This document shows, one piece after another, positions 27,182-37,544 of a DNA stretch of 64,000 bases. Where the stretch lies: the NCBI RefSeq assembly GCF_000377705.1, contig NZ_KB898628.1, positions 1-64,000 of the forward strand, written 5' to 3'. The notes beneath the pieces were generated by a model. The model was not told the origin of the DNA. It saw only the letters and a list, made by a program, of their open reading frames with translations, and ran no database searches. The stretch comes from Salsuginibacillus kocurii DSM 18087 (GTDB lineage: Bacteria; Bacillota; Bacilli; Bacillales; Marinococcaceae). Position numbers and translations under genes: made by a program. How positions within the stretch are numbered: position 1 is the stretch's first letter; each line of letters begins with the position of its first letter.

Positions 27182-27448
27182 TTACTGAGTAGCTGCATCT
27201 AGACGCTGTTGAAGACGAGATTTTGTACGAGCTGCGTTGTTTTTATGGATCATTTTTTTGCTTACTGCTTTATCTAGCTTTTGGACAGCAAGGGGTAATA
27301 GGTTTTTGGCTGCTTCGATATCGTTATTGTTGAGTTTTTTCTCGTACTCTTTAATAACTGTGCGCATCGAAGATTTGAATGCCTGGTTCTTAACGCGCTG
27401 TTGTTCGTTTACAATTACGCGTTTTCTTGCAGATTTAATATTTGCCAT
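27182..27448 (-). CDS. rpsT: 30S ribosomal protein S20
   Basis: An 88-residue, lysine- and arginine-rich 16S rRNA-binding protein. MANIKSARKRVIVNEQQ, KNQAFKSSMRTVIK and HKNNAARTKSRLQQRL are family hallmarks. I moved the start from 27466 to 27448 because AAGGAGGTGA sits seven bases before that ATG. Its position opposite holA and before gpr is as in B. subtilis. Confidence 0.95.
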   Translation of the reverse strand: MANIKSARKRVIVNEQQRVKNQAFKSSMRTVIKEYEKKLNNNDIEAAKNLLPLAVQKLDKAVSKKMIHKNNAARTKSRLQQRLDAATQ

Positions 27449-27587
27449 GAGAGTCACCTCCTTCAAAGCCTTTCATATTGCAACATGAGCGATTTTACCA
27501 AATGTAAGCGAGATGTGCAATATAAGAATAAATCCTAGATTTTCGGTTAACTTAATCTTATGTAATAGTCATAGAGGAGGGTGAGGC

Positions 27588-28694
27588 GTGGAACGTTCTG
27601 AAGAAAAGGAAACCATTCGTACTGATTTAGCTGTTGAAGCAAAAGATATGGTAGAAGCGGACCCCGAAAATACGGAGGATCAACCAAAAAATCAGGGCGT
27701 GGCAGTTGAACATGAGGATGTTGATGGGATAGATCTTGTCCATGTCACGATCGACCCTGAAGCAGAAGAACGAATGGGTAAAAAAGCAGGTCATTATGTA
27801 ACGTTTGAAGCGCAGGGGATAAGAGATAAAAACACTGAGCTGCAACGCAAGCTTATTCGAACATTCTCCGGTACAATTGCAGATTATTTTGAGAAAAAGG
27901 GGATTCAACCAGATCATTCTTGTTTGATAATCGGTCTTGGTAACAGGGACGTTACACCAGATGCGTTAGGTCCCAAAACCGTGGAAGAGATTATGGTAAC
28001 CCGCCACTTGTTTAAAGAAGCGCCAGAACATGTAGAAGAAGGGTATCGACCTGTAAGTGCAATGGCTCCAGGTGTGATGGGGGTTACGGGGATGGAAACA
28101 TCCGACATCATTGAAGCCTTGGTAGAGAGGGCCCGTCCAGATTTCGTGATAGCCATTGATGCCTTAGCTTCTCGGTCCCTTGAACGTGTAAATGCTACAA
28201 TTCAGGTCTCTGATGCAGGTATACATCCAGGAGCCGGGGTACAGAATGAGAGAAAACAAGTGAATGAGGAAACTCTCGGAGTTCCAGTGATCGCAATTGG
28301 TATACCAACCGTAGTAGATGCGGTGTCGATTACAAGCGACACGATTGACTTCTTAATCAAGCATATCGGCAAAGAAATGAGTGAAGGTGACGCTCCAGGC
28401 CGGAATTTGGCACCGGCAGGGTTAACCTTTGGAGAAAAACCAGAATTAAGCGAAGAGCATATTCCTCAAGCTGAAAACCGGCAAGCCGTGCTGGGGCTAG
28501 TTGGAGGATTAGATGAAGAAGAAAAACGACAGCTTATTCGCGAAGTGCTTGGTCCATTGGGCCACAACCTAATGGTCACTCCGAAAGAAGTAGATACGTT
28601 TATGAGCGATATGGCCCATGTTTTAGCACAAGGGTTAAATGCTGCCTTACATGAAGCTGTTACACCTGAATCCGCAGGAGCCTATACGAGATAA
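27588..28694 (+). CDS. gpr: germination protease GPR
   Basis: Degrades small acid-soluble spore proteins at germination. It is made as a zymogen that trims its own N-terminus. It is 368 residues, with [10 protein letters not shown] near the N-terminus and the core blocks [44 protein letters not shown] and [13 protein letters not shown]. The start is GTG at 27588 after GGAGGGTGAGG. Expression is expected in the forespore (sigma-F/G); I could not find a convincing sigma-G promoter. A hairpin overlaps its 3' end. Confidence 0.94.
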   Translation: MERSEEKETIRTDLAVEAKDMVEADPENTEDQPKNQGVAVEHEDVDGIDLVHVTIDPEAEERMGKKAGHYVTFEAQGIRDKNTELQRKLIRTFSGTIADYFEKKGIQPDHSCLIIGLGNRDVTPDALGPKTVEEIMVTRHLFKEAPEHVEEGYRPVSAMAPGVMGVTGMETSDIIEALVERARPDFVIAIDALASRSLERVNATIQVSDAGIHPGAGVQNERKQVNEETLGVPVIAIGIPTVVDAVSITSDTIDFLIKHIGKEMSEGDAPGRNLAPAGLTFGEKPELSEEHIPQAENRQAVLGLVGGLDEEEKRQLIREVLGPLGHNLMVTPKEVDTFMSDMAHVLAQGLNAALHEAVTPESAGAYTR

Positions 28695-28714
28695 TGTGTA
28701 GGCTTCTTTTTTGT
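28676..28714 (+). terminator. terminator overlapping the gpr 3' end
   Basis: GGAGCCTATAC pairs with GTGTAGGCTTC around GAGATAAT, followed by TTTTTT. The stem includes the last gpr codons. Confidence 0.75.
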
Positions 28715-28797
28715 GAGACTCTGCTTCGTACATACGTTCACTTTTTTAGTCTAACCTTTGTAAAACGTGCATAGGGTGAAGGGAGGGGGGATATAGA

Positions 28798-29988
28798 ATG
28801 AAGCAGGACAAGCGTTCCTCCAAGCCCGTTTATGTGAAGCATCTGCGCTTAAGAAACGTGCTAGGGTTTTTGTTTATAGCGAGCTGCCTGATTTTCTTGT
28901 CTATTGCAGCGCTTACCTCATTTGAACAAAATAGGCATTTTTCATCCACAGCATTGCATGATTGGACAAACCAGCTGGATGTTACCATGCTTTTACATGC
29001 ATACCAAATGGAAAATAAGCATTATGAAAGTGTAGCAGACGAGGCTGAAGCACCTGCTTTGTCTCTAGCTTTTTTCGAAGGCTTAACAAGTGTCAGCATG
29101 AGTGCTCCCCGAACGCTTTTAGCTCAGGAACTGCCGGGTTTTTCTAAATTTGAGGGGCGTGTAGCGGTAGCGGGGGAAGGAACAGATATGAGCAATATGT
29201 CGATGGAATCGGCCCCGCCGCTCGACATTCTTATGGATGAACGTGAAGCTGCTGCTCCGGTTGAGCCAGAAGACGAAGAACCTGATGATGAAGCGGACAA
29301 GCTGGCTGCAGAAGAAGAGGAAACAGACGTTGAAGAAGAAGGAATCACTGAAGATGTACGAGCCCATATTATTCACTCCCATAGCCGGGAATCCTTTTTT
29401 CCTGAGCTGGAAGAAGATGCGGAAGTTGCCTTTCACTCAGAACGAAATATTACCCTTGTAGGTGAAAGACTTGGCGATGAATTAGAGGCAAGAGGCATTC
29501 CTACAGAAGTAAACACTGATGATATTGAACATAAATTAAATGAGCGCGGCTGGGATTATCCCCAATCGTATGAAATGTCACGGGAGTTAGTTGAGGAAGC
29601 AAAGGAGACCCATCAATCTCTTGATTTTTTCTTTGATATTCACCGGGATTCACAGCCTCGTGATATTACGACTGTCACCATAAACAATGAAACATTTGCC
29701 CGCATTGTATTTGTCATTGGCGAAAATCATGAAGCATATGAACAAAACTTAGAAATGGCTAAAATGATGCATGATATGATCGAAGAAACTCATCCAGGAT
29801 TAAGCAGAGGGGTAATTGTCAAAGGAGGACAAGGGTCAAATGGCCGTTACAATCAAGATCTTTCTCCCCAATCTGTTTTAATTGAATTTGGCGGCGTCGA
29901 AAATGATTTGCAAGAAGCTTATCGTTCGGCAGAAGTAATGGCTGATGTTATTGCGAAGTACGAGGAAACGGAGGCGAGCATGCCTTGA
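28798..29988 (+). CDS. spoIIP: stage II sporulation protein P
   Basis: A cell-wall amidase/endopeptidase that, with SpoIID and SpoIIM, thins the septal peptidoglycan and drives engulfment. It is 396 residues. It has one N-terminal membrane anchor (NVLGFLFIASCLIFLSIAAL), a very acidic linker (about 150-185), then the SpoIIP domain with HIIHSHSRESFFP, FFFDIHRDS and VLIEFGGVEND. ATG at 28798 after GGAGGGGGG. It overlaps yqxA. It follows gpr, as in B. subtilis; control is by the mother-cell sigma-E in that species. Confidence 0.93.
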   Translation: MKQDKRSSKPVYVKHLRLRNVLGFLFIASCLIFLSIAALTSFEQNRHFSSTALHDWTNQLDVTMLLHAYQMENKHYESVADEAEAPALSLAFFEGLTSVSMSAPRTLLAQELPGFSKFEGRVAVAGEGTDMSNMSMESAPPLDILMDEREAAAPVEPEDEEPDDEADKLAAEEEETDVEEEGITEDVRAHIIHSHSRESFFPELEEDAEVAFHSERNITLVGERLGDELEARGIPTEVNTDDIEHKLNERGWDYPQSYEMSRELVEEAKETHQSLDFFFDIHRDSQPRDITTVTINNETFARIVFVIGENHEAYEQNLEMAKMMHDMIEETHPGLSRGVIVKGGQGSNGRYNQDLSPQSVLIEFGGVENDLQEAYRSAEVMADVIAKYEETEASMP

Positions 29989-30257
29989 AAAAACAAGTGA
30001 AATTACTAGTGTTTGGGGCTCTTTGTTTACTAGTGGGGATGTTATTTGGTCATTATTACACCTATGAAAAAATTGAACAGCTTAATGTCATGGACAGTCC
30101 CGCCCCTCCTGTGGAAGAGGAAGTGGAAACCGAGGAGAGCGAAGATAACGAACGCATGAAAGACCTGTTTAATAAAAGCGAGGATGCGGCGGTAAATGAA
30201 AGAACCAACGTGTTTTCTGAGATAGGTAAATTGATTGGCTCAGTAAGCAGAGAATAA
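29985..30257 (+). CDS. yqxA: YqxA-like small membrane-anchored protein
   Basis: A 90-residue protein directly after spoIIP, with an N-terminal membrane helix (LLVFGALCLLVGMLFGHYY) and a charged tail. B. subtilis has yqxA in the same place; the resemblance is mainly position and architecture. It starts at a TTG (29985) that overlaps the spoIIP stop, after GGAGGCGAG. Function unknown. Confidence 0.72.
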   Translation: MKKQVKLLVFGALCLLVGMLFGHYYTYEKIEQLNVMDSPAPPVEEEVETEESEDNERMKDLFNKSEDAAVNERTNVFSEIGKLIGSVSRE

Positions 30258-30407
30258 CACCGGCGCAAAGTTACCAGGACCGGCGATTGATGAAGGGCTT
30301 GAGTATTGCTATAATTGTACTCAGTGTCTAGAATTGAGCGAACAGACGTTACAGACGAACAAGATCCTGGTAACGGGTTCAAATTAAGCCGGGAGTGATC
30401 CAAGATT

Positions 30408-32234
30408 ATGCCGAAAGAGGATAAGAATGAGCGTCAAAAAAGAATCCGCAATTTCTCTATAATTGCACATATTGACCACGGGAAATCGACGTTGGCTGAC
30501 CGTATTCTTGAACACACAAAGACGGTAAGTGAGCGAGAGCTGCAAGAGCAAACGCTTGATGCGATGGACCTTGAACGAGAACGTGGCATCACGATTAAAT
30601 TGAATTCTGCGCAGTTGAAATACGAAGCAAAAGACGGGGATGAGTATATTTTTCATTTAATCGATACCCCCGGACACGTCGACTTTTCGTATGAAGTGTC
30701 TAGAAGTCTAGCAGCATGTGAGGGAGCTTTATTAATTGTTGACGCTTCGCAAGGGATTGAAGCTCAGACATTGGCAAATGTTTATTTAGCACTGGATAAT
30801 GACTTAGAAATCATACCTGTAATTAACAAAATCGATTTGCCAAGTGCAGAACCGGAACGTATTAAAAAAGAAATTGAAGATGTCATTGGCATTGATACGT
30901 CTGAAACGGTCTTAGCTTCGGGAAAAACCGGAGAAGGGACCGAAGAGATTCTTGAGCAAATTGTAGAAAAAGTGCCTACGCCGGCTGGGAAGTCAGATGA
31001 ACCGCTGAAAGCCTTAATTTTTGATTCGTTGTATGACTCTTATCGCGGAGTAATTGCTTACATTCGCGTGGTTGAAGGAACACTAAAGCCGGGCGAAAAG
31101 ATTCAAATGATGCAGACAGGCAAAGAATTTGAAGTGAATGAAGTGGGCGTATTTAAGCCCAATCCACTAGCTGTTGATGAATTAAGCGTGGGAGACGTCG
31201 GCTATGTAACTGCTTCTATTAAAAATGTAGGAGACTCTAGAGTCGGAGATACGATTACTCACGCCCACGCACCAGCAGATGAACCGCTTCCGGGCTATAA
31301 ACGCATGAAACCGATGGTCTTTTGCGGACTTTATCCGGTAGATGCCAATGACTATTCAGGGCTGCGTGATGCGCTTGAACGGCTGGAATTAAACGACAGC
31401 TCGCTTCAATACGAAGCAGAAGTCTCACAGGCGCTTGGTTTTGGTTTCCGTTGTGGTTTTTTAGGGTTGCTTCATATGGAAATTCTGCAGGAGAGAATCG
31501 AACGGGAATACGGGATTGATTTAATTACGACAGCGCCAAGTGTAATTTATAACGTTTATCAGCTTGACGGGGAAGTAATAGAAATTGATAACCCGACCAA
31601 TATGCCTGACCAGCAAAGTGTTCTTGCAGTAGAAGAGCCTTTTGTAAAAGCAAGCATTATGGTACCTAATGATTTTGTTGGACCGGTTATGGAGATCTGC
31701 CAGAAAAAACGTGGAGAGTTTAAGGATATGGTCTACCTCGATGAAAATCGGGTGAACCTCATTTATGACCTCCCGCTGACTGAGATTGTTTATGACTTTT
31801 TCGACCAGTTAAAATCAAATACAAAAGGCTATGCTTCGTTTGATTATGAACTCATCGGCTACCGCGAATCGAATCTGGTGAAAATGGACATTTTGTTAAA
31901 CGGCGAACAAGTAGATGCGTTGTCCATTATCGTGCATCGTGACATGGCATACGAGCGCGGAAAAATTATCGTTGATAAACTAAAAGACTTGATTCCACGT
32001 CAACAATTTGAGGTCCCTGTCCAGGCAACGATCGGAAATAAAGTGATCGCGCGTTCTACGATTAAAGCATTAAGAAAGAATGTATTATCCAAATGTTATG
32101 GCGGCGACATTACGCGAAAACGCAAACTTCTTGAAAAACAAAAAGAAGGGAAACGTCGCATGAAAAATGTCGGAAAGGTAGAAGTGCCTCAGGAAGCCTT
32201 TATGTCTGTTCTAAGAATGGACAATGAAGATTGA
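30408..32234 (+). CDS. lepA: elongation factor 4 (LepA)
   Basis: A translational GTPase that back-translocates or remodels ribosomes, mainly under ionic stress. It is 608 residues. G1 is [16 protein letters not shown]3 DTPGHVDF, G4 NKIDLP, with the LepA-specific C-terminal domain ([20 protein letters not shown]). GGGAGTG precedes the ATG. It is followed by a strong terminator, so it is likely a single-gene or yqxA-linked transcript. Confidence 0.97.
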   Translation: MPKEDKNERQKRIRNFSIIAHIDHGKSTLADRILEHTKTVSERELQEQTLDAMDLERERGITIKLNSAQLKYEAKDGDEYIFHLIDTPGHVDFSYEVSRSLAACEGALLIVDASQGIEAQTLANVYLALDNDLEIIPVINKIDLPSAEPERIKKEIEDVIGIDTSETVLASGKTGEGTEEILEQIVEKVPTPAGKSDEPLKALIFDSLYDSYRGVIAYIRVVEGTLKPGEKIQMMQTGKEFEVNEVGVFKPNPLAVDELSVGDVGYVTASIKNVGDSRVGDTITHAHAPADEPLPGYKRMKPMVFCGLYPVDANDYSGLRDALERLELNDSSLQYEAEVSQALGFGFRCGFLGLLHMEILQERIEREYGIDLITTAPSVIYNVYQLDGEVIEIDNPTNMPDQQSVLAVEEPFVKASIMVPNDFVGPVMEICQKKRGEFKDMVYLDENRVNLIYDLPLTEIVYDFFDQLKSNTKGYASFDYELIGYRESNLVKMDILLNGEQVDALSIIVHRDMAYERGKIIVDKLKDLIPRQQFEVPVQATIGNKVIARSTIKALRKNVLSKCYGGDITRKRKLLEKQKEGKRRMKNVGKVEVPQEAFMSVLRMDNED

Positions 32235-32276
32235 TGTAGTCAGAATAGGTTACAATCAAGGGCTCAACTCTCTTTT

Positions 32277-32330
32277 GGCTAACCCCGCTCTGTTTTTGGA
32301 GAGGGAAAAAGGGGAGTTTAGCCTTTTTGC
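32277..32330 (+). terminator. terminator after lepA
   Basis: GGCTAACCCC (32277-32286) pairs with GGGGAGTTTAGCC (32311-32323) with bulges, followed by TTTTTG. Confidence 0.85.
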
Positions 32331-32410
32331 TTGTACATGGCTTCTTTCACTTCAACAAGCAGACGCTGCGTGATTAAGTAAATCTTACCATTGTTAAAGG
32401 ACGTGATTTA

Positions 32411-33547
32411 ATGGCAACGTCCCTCTACGTTCATGTGCCTTTTTGTACACACATCTGTTATTACTGTGACTTTAATAAAGTGTATCTTAGCGGGCAGCCT
32501 GTTGATGCTTATATAGAAGCAGTCGGCCGCGAGCTGGCTCTTCGTATGAAAGATCAAACAGCCCCTCTTAGAACCATTTATATTGGTGGCGGCACACCGA
32601 CAGCTCTCTCTGCTGGTCAAATGCAGCGCTTGCTGTCATTAATTGAAGAACACGCTTCGGCTTTTGCAGATGAGATGGAGTATACGGTTGAAGTGAATCC
32701 AGATGAAGTGGACCCTGAGCTTTTAAAAATAATGAGCACAAAAGGGGTTAATCGATTAAGCATTGGCGTTCAAACGTTTGAGCCAGAATTATTAAAAACA
32801 ATTGGACGTACGCATTCCCCTTCACAGGTAGAAGAGACGATCCAATTGGCAAGAAGTTATGGTTTTGATAATATTTCTATTGATTTAATGTTCGGCTTGC
32901 CGAAGCAATCGTTGGCTAATTGGCAAGAAACATTAAAAAAAGCAACTGAGTTGGCGGTGCCTCATATATCTGCATATTCATTAAAGGTCGAAGAAAAAAC
33001 GATGTTTTATAATTGGTGGCGCAATGGCAGGCTGCCACTTCTTACGCAAGAAGAAGAAGCAAAAATGTATGAAGTGTTAGAGAACGAGACGCATGCAAAC
33101 GGCCTTAACATGTATGAGATCAGCAACTTTGCTAGACCTGGCTTTGAAAGTGCTCATAATAGAACATATTGGCTGAATCAGGAATATATCGGTGTTGGGG
33201 CAGGAGCCCATGGTTACCTGAATCGTGAACGTTATGAAAATACCGGTCCCGTTTCTCACTATATTAACCAAGCCGAGGCTGGAGATTATCCTGTTCGAGA
33301 GCATCATCTGTTAACAGAAATAGAACAAATGGAAGAGCAAATGTTTATGGGACTTAGAATGATAGAGGGTGTAAACAAAGACATGTTTTATCAAACATTT
33401 GGCCAAACGGTTGACGATGTGTTTTCAGCAGCAAAGGAGGAGCTTACTTCTCAAGAATTACTTGAAGAAACCCCTACTCATGTACGTTTGACCAAGAAAG
33501 GAAAATTATTAGGCAATGAAGTCTTTGAACGTTTTCTCCTTGGTTAA
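32411..33547 (+). CDS. hemW: HemW-type radical SAM heme chaperone
   Basis: A radical SAM protein formerly called oxygen-independent coproporphyrinogen oxidase HemN. It is 378 residues. The 4Fe-4S motif CTHICYYC (CxxxCxxC) is at residues 12-19. SAM motifs include TIYIGGGTPTALS and the HemN_C domain at the end. HemW proteins bind heme and pass it on to targets; true HemN has a different N-terminus. It precedes hrcA, as in B. subtilis. Confidence 0.92.
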   Translation: MATSLYVHVPFCTHICYYCDFNKVYLSGQPVDAYIEAVGRELALRMKDQTAPLRTIYIGGGTPTALSAGQMQRLLSLIEEHASAFADEMEYTVEVNPDEVDPELLKIMSTKGVNRLSIGVQTFEPELLKTIGRTHSPSQVEETIQLARSYGFDNISIDLMFGLPKQSLANWQETLKKATELAVPHISAYSLKVEEKTMFYNWWRNGRLPLLTQEEEAKMYEVLENETHANGLNMYEISNFARPGFESAHNRTYWLNQEYIGVGAGAHGYLNRERYENTGPVSHYINQAEAGDYPVREHHLLTEIEQMEEQMFMGLRMIEGVNKDMFYQTFGQTVDDVFSAAKEELTSQELLEETPTHVRLTKKGKLLGNEVFERFLLG

Positions 33548-33580
33548 ATAGGGTAAGCTCTAAAAGTGTTTGCGGCATCG

Positions 33581-33609
33581 TTGACAAAAAAATTAGCGTT
33601 TGGTAGTGT
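33581..33609 (+). promoter_or_regulatory. promoter of the hrcA operon
   Basis: A perfect TTGACA (33581-33586) followed after 17 bp by TAGTGT (33604-33609), just upstream of CIRCE. The -10 is weak, which is acceptable for a repressed heat-shock promoter. Confidence 0.6.
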
Positions 33610-33619
33610 ATCATTAGAT

Positions 33620-33646
33620 TTAGCACTCGAAAGAATCAAGTGCTAA
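33620..33646 (+). promoter_or_regulatory. CIRCE operator
   Basis: TTAGCACTC-N9-AAGTGCTAA, matching the CIRCE consensus TTAGCACTC-N9-GAGTGCTAA with one change. HrcA binds it, with GroE help, to repress the downstream chaperone operon. Confidence 0.97.
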
Positions 33647-33661
33647 CAGAGGTGATATCTG

Positions 33662-34693
33662 ATGTTGTCGGAACGTCAGCTTTTCATTTTGCGTGCCATA
33701 ATTGATGACTACACTCAAACAGCAGAAGCTGTTGGTTCTAGAAGCATCTCAAAACGTTCGGATGTTAACTACAGCCCTGCGACGATCCGTAATGAGATGG
33801 CAGACTTGGAAGAGCTTGGTTTTTTAGAAAAGCCGCATAGTTCTTCTGGTCGCATACCTTCTCAAAAAGGCTATCGTTATTACGTGGACCATTTGTTATC
33901 TCCGCATCATTTATCTCGCTCGGACCTTGTTGATTTGCGGACGTTATTTGCCCAAAAGGTATCAGAAACTGAGGAAGTAATAAAAAAATCAGCTCATGTA
34001 CTGTCTGAATTAACAAGTTACATTTCAGTAGCTCTCGGTCCTGAAGCCTTTGAAGCTAAACTTAAGCACATGCAAATTGTCCCATTAAACAAAGAATCAG
34101 CGGTAGCTATTATGGTTACAGATACAGGTCAAGTTGAGAACCGACCGCTGACATTACCTAGCGAGATGGACATGAGTGAATTGGAAAAGATTGTAAACAT
34201 TTTAAATGAAAGACTGCAAGGCGTACCCTTGTATAAACTTCATACAAGACTTTATACAGAGGTATTTAATGTGCTCGAAAAGCATGTGAATAATTACCGC
34301 AGCTTTTTAGATAGTTTTGAGCAGGCGGTTCGGAGCGAACGACCAGAGAAGGTATATTATGGGGGCAAGACCAATTTGCTTTCTCAGCCTGAATTTAAAG
34401 ATGTAGAAAAAGTTCGCTTGCTTTTGGAGTTACTTGAAGAAGACGATAAGGTTCACCGCATGCTCTCAACCGGAGAAAATGGAGTAACGGTTCGAATTGG
34501 GAATGAAAATGATGTGGCAGCTTTTGAAGATTTAAGTTTAATTACGGCTACGTACTCAATTGCTGGAAAGCCAGTCGGCACCGTTGGTATTCTAGGTCCT
34601 ACGCGAATGGAATACCCCCGTGTTATCGGTTTACTTGAACACATGTCGAAAGATTTAACAAATGCATTAACAGACCTTTATTATAAGAAATGA
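33662..34693 (+). CDS. hrcA: heat-inducible transcription repressor HrcA
   Basis: Repressor of class I heat-shock genes; it binds CIRCE at 33620-33646 and so controls itself. It is 343 residues: an N-terminal winged helix (SERQLFILRAIIDDYTQTAE, GSRSISKRSDVNYSPATIRN), a GAF-like middle and a C-terminal dimerisation part ending VIGLLEHMSKDLTNAL. AGAGGTGA precedes the ATG. First gene of hrcA-grpE-dnaK-dnaJ. Confidence 0.96.
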   Translation: MLSERQLFILRAIIDDYTQTAEAVGSRSISKRSDVNYSPATIRNEMADLEELGFLEKPHSSSGRIPSQKGYRYYVDHLLSPHHLSRSDLVDLRTLFAQKVSETEEVIKKSAHVLSELTSYISVALGPEAFEAKLKHMQIVPLNKESAVAIMVTDTGQVENRPLTLPSEMDMSELEKIVNILNERLQGVPLYKLHTRLYTEVFNVLEKHVNNYRSFLDSFEQAVRSERPEKVYYGGKTNLLSQPEFKDVEKVRLLLELLEEDDKVHRMLSTGENGVTVRIGNENDVAAFEDLSLITATYSIAGKPVGTVGILGPTRMEYPRVIGLLEHMSKDLTNALTDLYYKK

Positions 34694-34734
34694 TAGTGGT
34701 ATGATTATCAATTGATTGTTGTAAAGTAAGCTCG

Positions 34735-34752
34735 TTCCTTTTCGAAAAGGAA
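34735..34752 (+). repeat. palindrome in the hrcA-grpE spacer
   Basis: TTCCTTTTCGAAAAGGAA is an 18-nt perfect palindrome in the 191-bp spacer. A second possible stem, CAAGGC...GCCTTG then AGTTTTTC (34769-34806), lies downstream and resembles a weak terminator. In B. subtilis the operon transcript is processed in this spacer; these stems could be processing or attenuation sites. Confidence 0.5.
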
Positions 34753-34884
34753 AATGGTTCATAGCTAACAAGGCTAGATCCTCCCAAGGTCTGCCTTGAG
34801 TTTTTCTGTGAAAACTGGCAAGAAATATGATGAAATGAATAAAAGCATGTGCTTTTTTCGTGAGAACATACGGAGGTGAACAGC

Positions 34885-35490
34885 GTGGCAGAAGCTAAGC
34901 GCGAAGAGAACCAGAAAACCGCTGCTGTTGAAAATGAGGAAGAAATTGAAACGCATGAGGCAGATGGTGCCAACGATAATGAAGTCTCTGGCGAGATTTT
35001 AGATGCGGAGGAAGACGCTGAAGATGTCACCACAGAGGACGAAGATCCTACAGTTAAGCTTGAAGAAGAAGTAGAAGAGTGGAAAAGCAAAGCAGCTCGC
35101 GTTCAGGCTGACTATGAGAATTTTCGCCGCCGGCAGCAAGCAGAAAAAGAAACTTTATCAAAATACCGCTCCCAAAAACTTGGCGAATCTTTACTCCCTG
35201 TATTAGATAACTTTGAACGAGCCCTCCAATCTGCACCTGAAGATGAGGCTTCAGCGTCATTTGTGGAAGGTATGGAGATGGTGTATAAGCAGCTCCATCA
35301 AGCTCTTGCTGAAGAAGGCATCGAAGAAGTGGAAGCAGAAGGTGCAGAATTTGATCCACATCAACATCAAGCCGTTATGCAAGCTGAAGATGACAATTAT
35401 GAGTCCAATCAAGTCATTGAAGTGATGCAAAAAGGTTACAAACTAAAAGACCGTGTCATTCGACCGGCAATGGTGAAGGTGAACGCCTAG
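34885..35490 (+). CDS. grpE: nucleotide exchange factor GrpE
   Basis: Releases ADP from DnaK. It is 201 residues with a very acidic disordered N-terminus (about 1-60), then the coiled coil (WKSKAARVQADYENFRRRQQ) and the beta domain (EFDPHQHQAVMQ, VIEVMQKGYKLKDRVIRPAM). I use the GTG at 34885, five bases after CGGAGGTGA, not the upstream GTG. Confidence 0.95.
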   Translation: MAEAKREENQKTAAVENEEEIETHEADGANDNEVSGEILDAEEDAEDVTTEDEDPTVKLEEEVEEWKSKAARVQADYENFRRRQQAEKETLSKYRSQKLGESLLPVLDNFERALQSAPEDEASASFVEGMEMVYKQLHQALAEEGIEEVEAEGAEFDPHQHQAVMQAEDDNYESNQVIEVMQKGYKLKDRVIRPAMVKVNA

Positions 35491-35535
35491 CGTCACCTGT
35501 CTACATAACTTATTAAAATTAGGAGGAATGAATAA

Positions 35536-37383
35536 ATGAGTAAAGTAATCGGAATTGACTTAGGGACAACAAACTCCTGCGTTGCAGTAATGGAAGGTGG
35601 AGAAGCGACAGTTATTCCTAACCCGGAAGGCAACCGCACCTCACCTTCAGTGGTAGCTTTTAAAGATGGAGAGCGTCAAGTAGGCGAGGTAGCAAAGCGT
35701 CAGGCTATTACTAACCCGAATACGATTCAGTCCATTAAACGCTACATGGGACAGGATTACAAAGTAACAGCAGAAGACAAAGAGTTCACCCCGCAGGAAA
35801 TTTCTGCGATCATCCTCCAAAAGCTAAAAGCTGATGCAGAAAGCTACTTAGGAGAGGAAGTTTCAAAAGCTGTTATCACGGTTCCAGCTTACTTTAACGA
35901 CTCTCAGCGTCAGGCAACAAAAGACGCAGGTCGCATTGCGGGGCTTGAAGTAGAACGTATTGTTAACGAGCCAACGGCAGCTTCCCTTGCTTACGGGCTT
36001 GAAGAAGAAAATGATCAAACCATCCTCGTTTATGACCTTGGTGGTGGAACGTTTGACGTTTCAGTACTTGAACTTGGAGATGGCTTTTTTGAAGTAAAAG
36101 CCACATCAGGCGATAACGAACTTGGCGGAGACGACTTTGACAACGTTATTATTGATCATTTAGCAGCTGAGTTTAAAAAAGAACAAGGAATTGACCTCTC
36201 TCAAGATAAAATGGCGATGCAGCGTCTTAAAGATGCAGCAGAAAAAGCGAAAAAAGACCTTTCTGGTGTGACACAAACGCAAATTTCTCTACCATTTATC
36301 ACTGCAGACTCCAGTGGTCCAAAGCATTTGGAAATGACGTTAACCCGTGCGAAGTTTGATGAATTGTCTGCTCATCTTGTAGAAAAAACGATGGGACCAG
36401 CTCGCCGTGCCCTTCAAGATGCAGACCTAAGCGCAGGTGAAGTTGATAAAGTCATTCTTGTAGGTGGTTCCACTCGTATTCCAGCTGTGCAAGAAGCAAT
36501 TAAAGGCCTTACTGGCAAAGACCCTCATAAAGGTGTTAATCCTGACGAAGTGGTAGCCCTAGGTGCTGCTGTTCAAGCAGGTGTTCTTGCAGGTGACGTT
36601 AAAGACGTAGTTCTTCTTGACGTAACTCCACTTTCACTTGGTATCGAAACAATGGGTGGTGTAACAACAAAGCTAATTGAACGGAATACAACAATTCCAA
36701 CAAGCGAATCGCAGGTGTTCTCTACAGCTTCTGATAACCAGCCATCGGTTGATATTCATGTGTTGCAAGGAGAACGGGAAATGGCAGCGGACAACAAAAC
36801 ACTAGGCCGCTTCCAGCTTACTGATATTCCGCCAGCGCCGCGCGGTGTACCACAAATCGAGGTAGCATTTGATATTGATGCAAATGGTATCGTGAATGTT
36901 CGCGCTAAAGACCTTGGTACGAACAAAGAGCAGTCCATCACTATCACTTCTTCTTCCGGTCTCTCTGATGATGAGATTGAAGAAATGGTCCAACAGGCAG
37001 AAGAAAATGCTGAAGAAGATAAGCGCAAGAAAGAAGAAGCTGAACTTCGAAATGAAGCTGACCACCTTGTCTTCACTACTGAAAAAACGGTCTCAGATCT
37101 AGGCGAGGCAGTAGATGAAGCTGAAAAGGCTAAAGCAGAAGAAGCAAAAGATAAAGTGAAATCTGCTCTTGAAGGAGACGATCTTGAAGCGATCCGCACA
37201 GCTAAAGATGAACTTCAAGAAATTGTACAAAACTTATCTACCAAGCTTTATGAACAAGCAGCTCAGCAAGCAGAACAAGCACAAGGAGCTGAAGGAGCAG
37301 ACCAGGCGCAAGACCAGGCAGAAGATGTAGTTGATGCTGATTACGAAGAAGTGAAAGACGACGATAATAACGAGCAAAAGTAA
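35536..37383 (+). CDS. dnaK: chaperone DnaK
   Basis: Hsp70 chaperone, 615 residues. Phosphate-binding motif [48 protein letters not shown], and [11 protein letters not shown] in the ATPase domain. The substrate domain includes [15 protein letters not shown], then a lid rich in acidic residues and glutamine ending EEVKDDD. AGGAGG precedes the ATG. It works with DnaJ and GrpE encoded on either side. Confidence 0.98.
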   Translation: MSKVIGIDLGTTNSCVAVMEGGEATVIPNPEGNRTSPSVVAFKDGERQVGEVAKRQAITNPNTIQSIKRYMGQDYKVTAEDKEFTPQEISAIILQKLKADAESYLGEEVSKAVITVPAYFNDSQRQATKDAGRIAGLEVERIVNEPTAASLAYGLEEENDQTILVYDLGGGTFDVSVLELGDGFFEVKATSGDNELGGDDFDNVIIDHLAAEFKKEQGIDLSQDKMAMQRLKDAAEKAKKDLSGVTQTQISLPFITADSSGPKHLEMTLTRAKFDELSAHLVEKTMGPARRALQDADLSAGEVDKVILVGGSTRIPAVQEAIKGLTGKDPHKGVNPDEVVALGAAVQAGVLAGDVKDVVLLDVTPLSLGIETMGGVTTKLIERNTTIPTSESQVFSTASDNQPSVDIHVLQGEREMAADNKTLGRFQLTDIPPAPRGVPQIEVAFDIDANGIVNVRAKDLGTNKEQSITITSSSGLSDDEIEEMVQQAEENAEEDKRKKEEAELRNEADHLVFTTEKTVSDLGEAVDEAEKAKAEEAKDKVKSALEGDDLEAIRTAKDELQEIVQNLSTKLYEQAAQQAEQAQGAEGADQAQDQAEDVVDADYEEVKDDDNNEQK

Positions 37384-37393
37384 GCAGCAGGCG

Positions 37394-37435
37394 AAAAGTC
37401 AAAGTCAGGAATTCTTGGCTTTGACTTTTGCTTGT
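37394..37435 (+). terminator. hairpin between dnaK and dnaJ
   Basis: AAAAGTCAAAG and CTTTGACTTTT (11 bp each) enclose a further TCAGGAATTCTTGG loop, with T-rich sequence after. It probably acts as a partial terminator or stabiliser that lowers dnaJ relative to dnaK. Confidence 0.7.
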
Positions 37436-37544
37436 TTCACTTGAACTAATTTCTGCGGCTTAGCAGCGTGATGAGGCGTTGCCAGCTATGAGAGCGGATG
37501 GTAGCATTATGATTATGCACGAAAAACGGGAGTGAGTGGACGCT

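Noticed and set aside
36756-37199. 147-codon minus-strand frame opposite dnaK
   Set aside because: A Ser-rich shadow of the Glu/Ala-rich DnaK C-terminus; typical antisense artefact.
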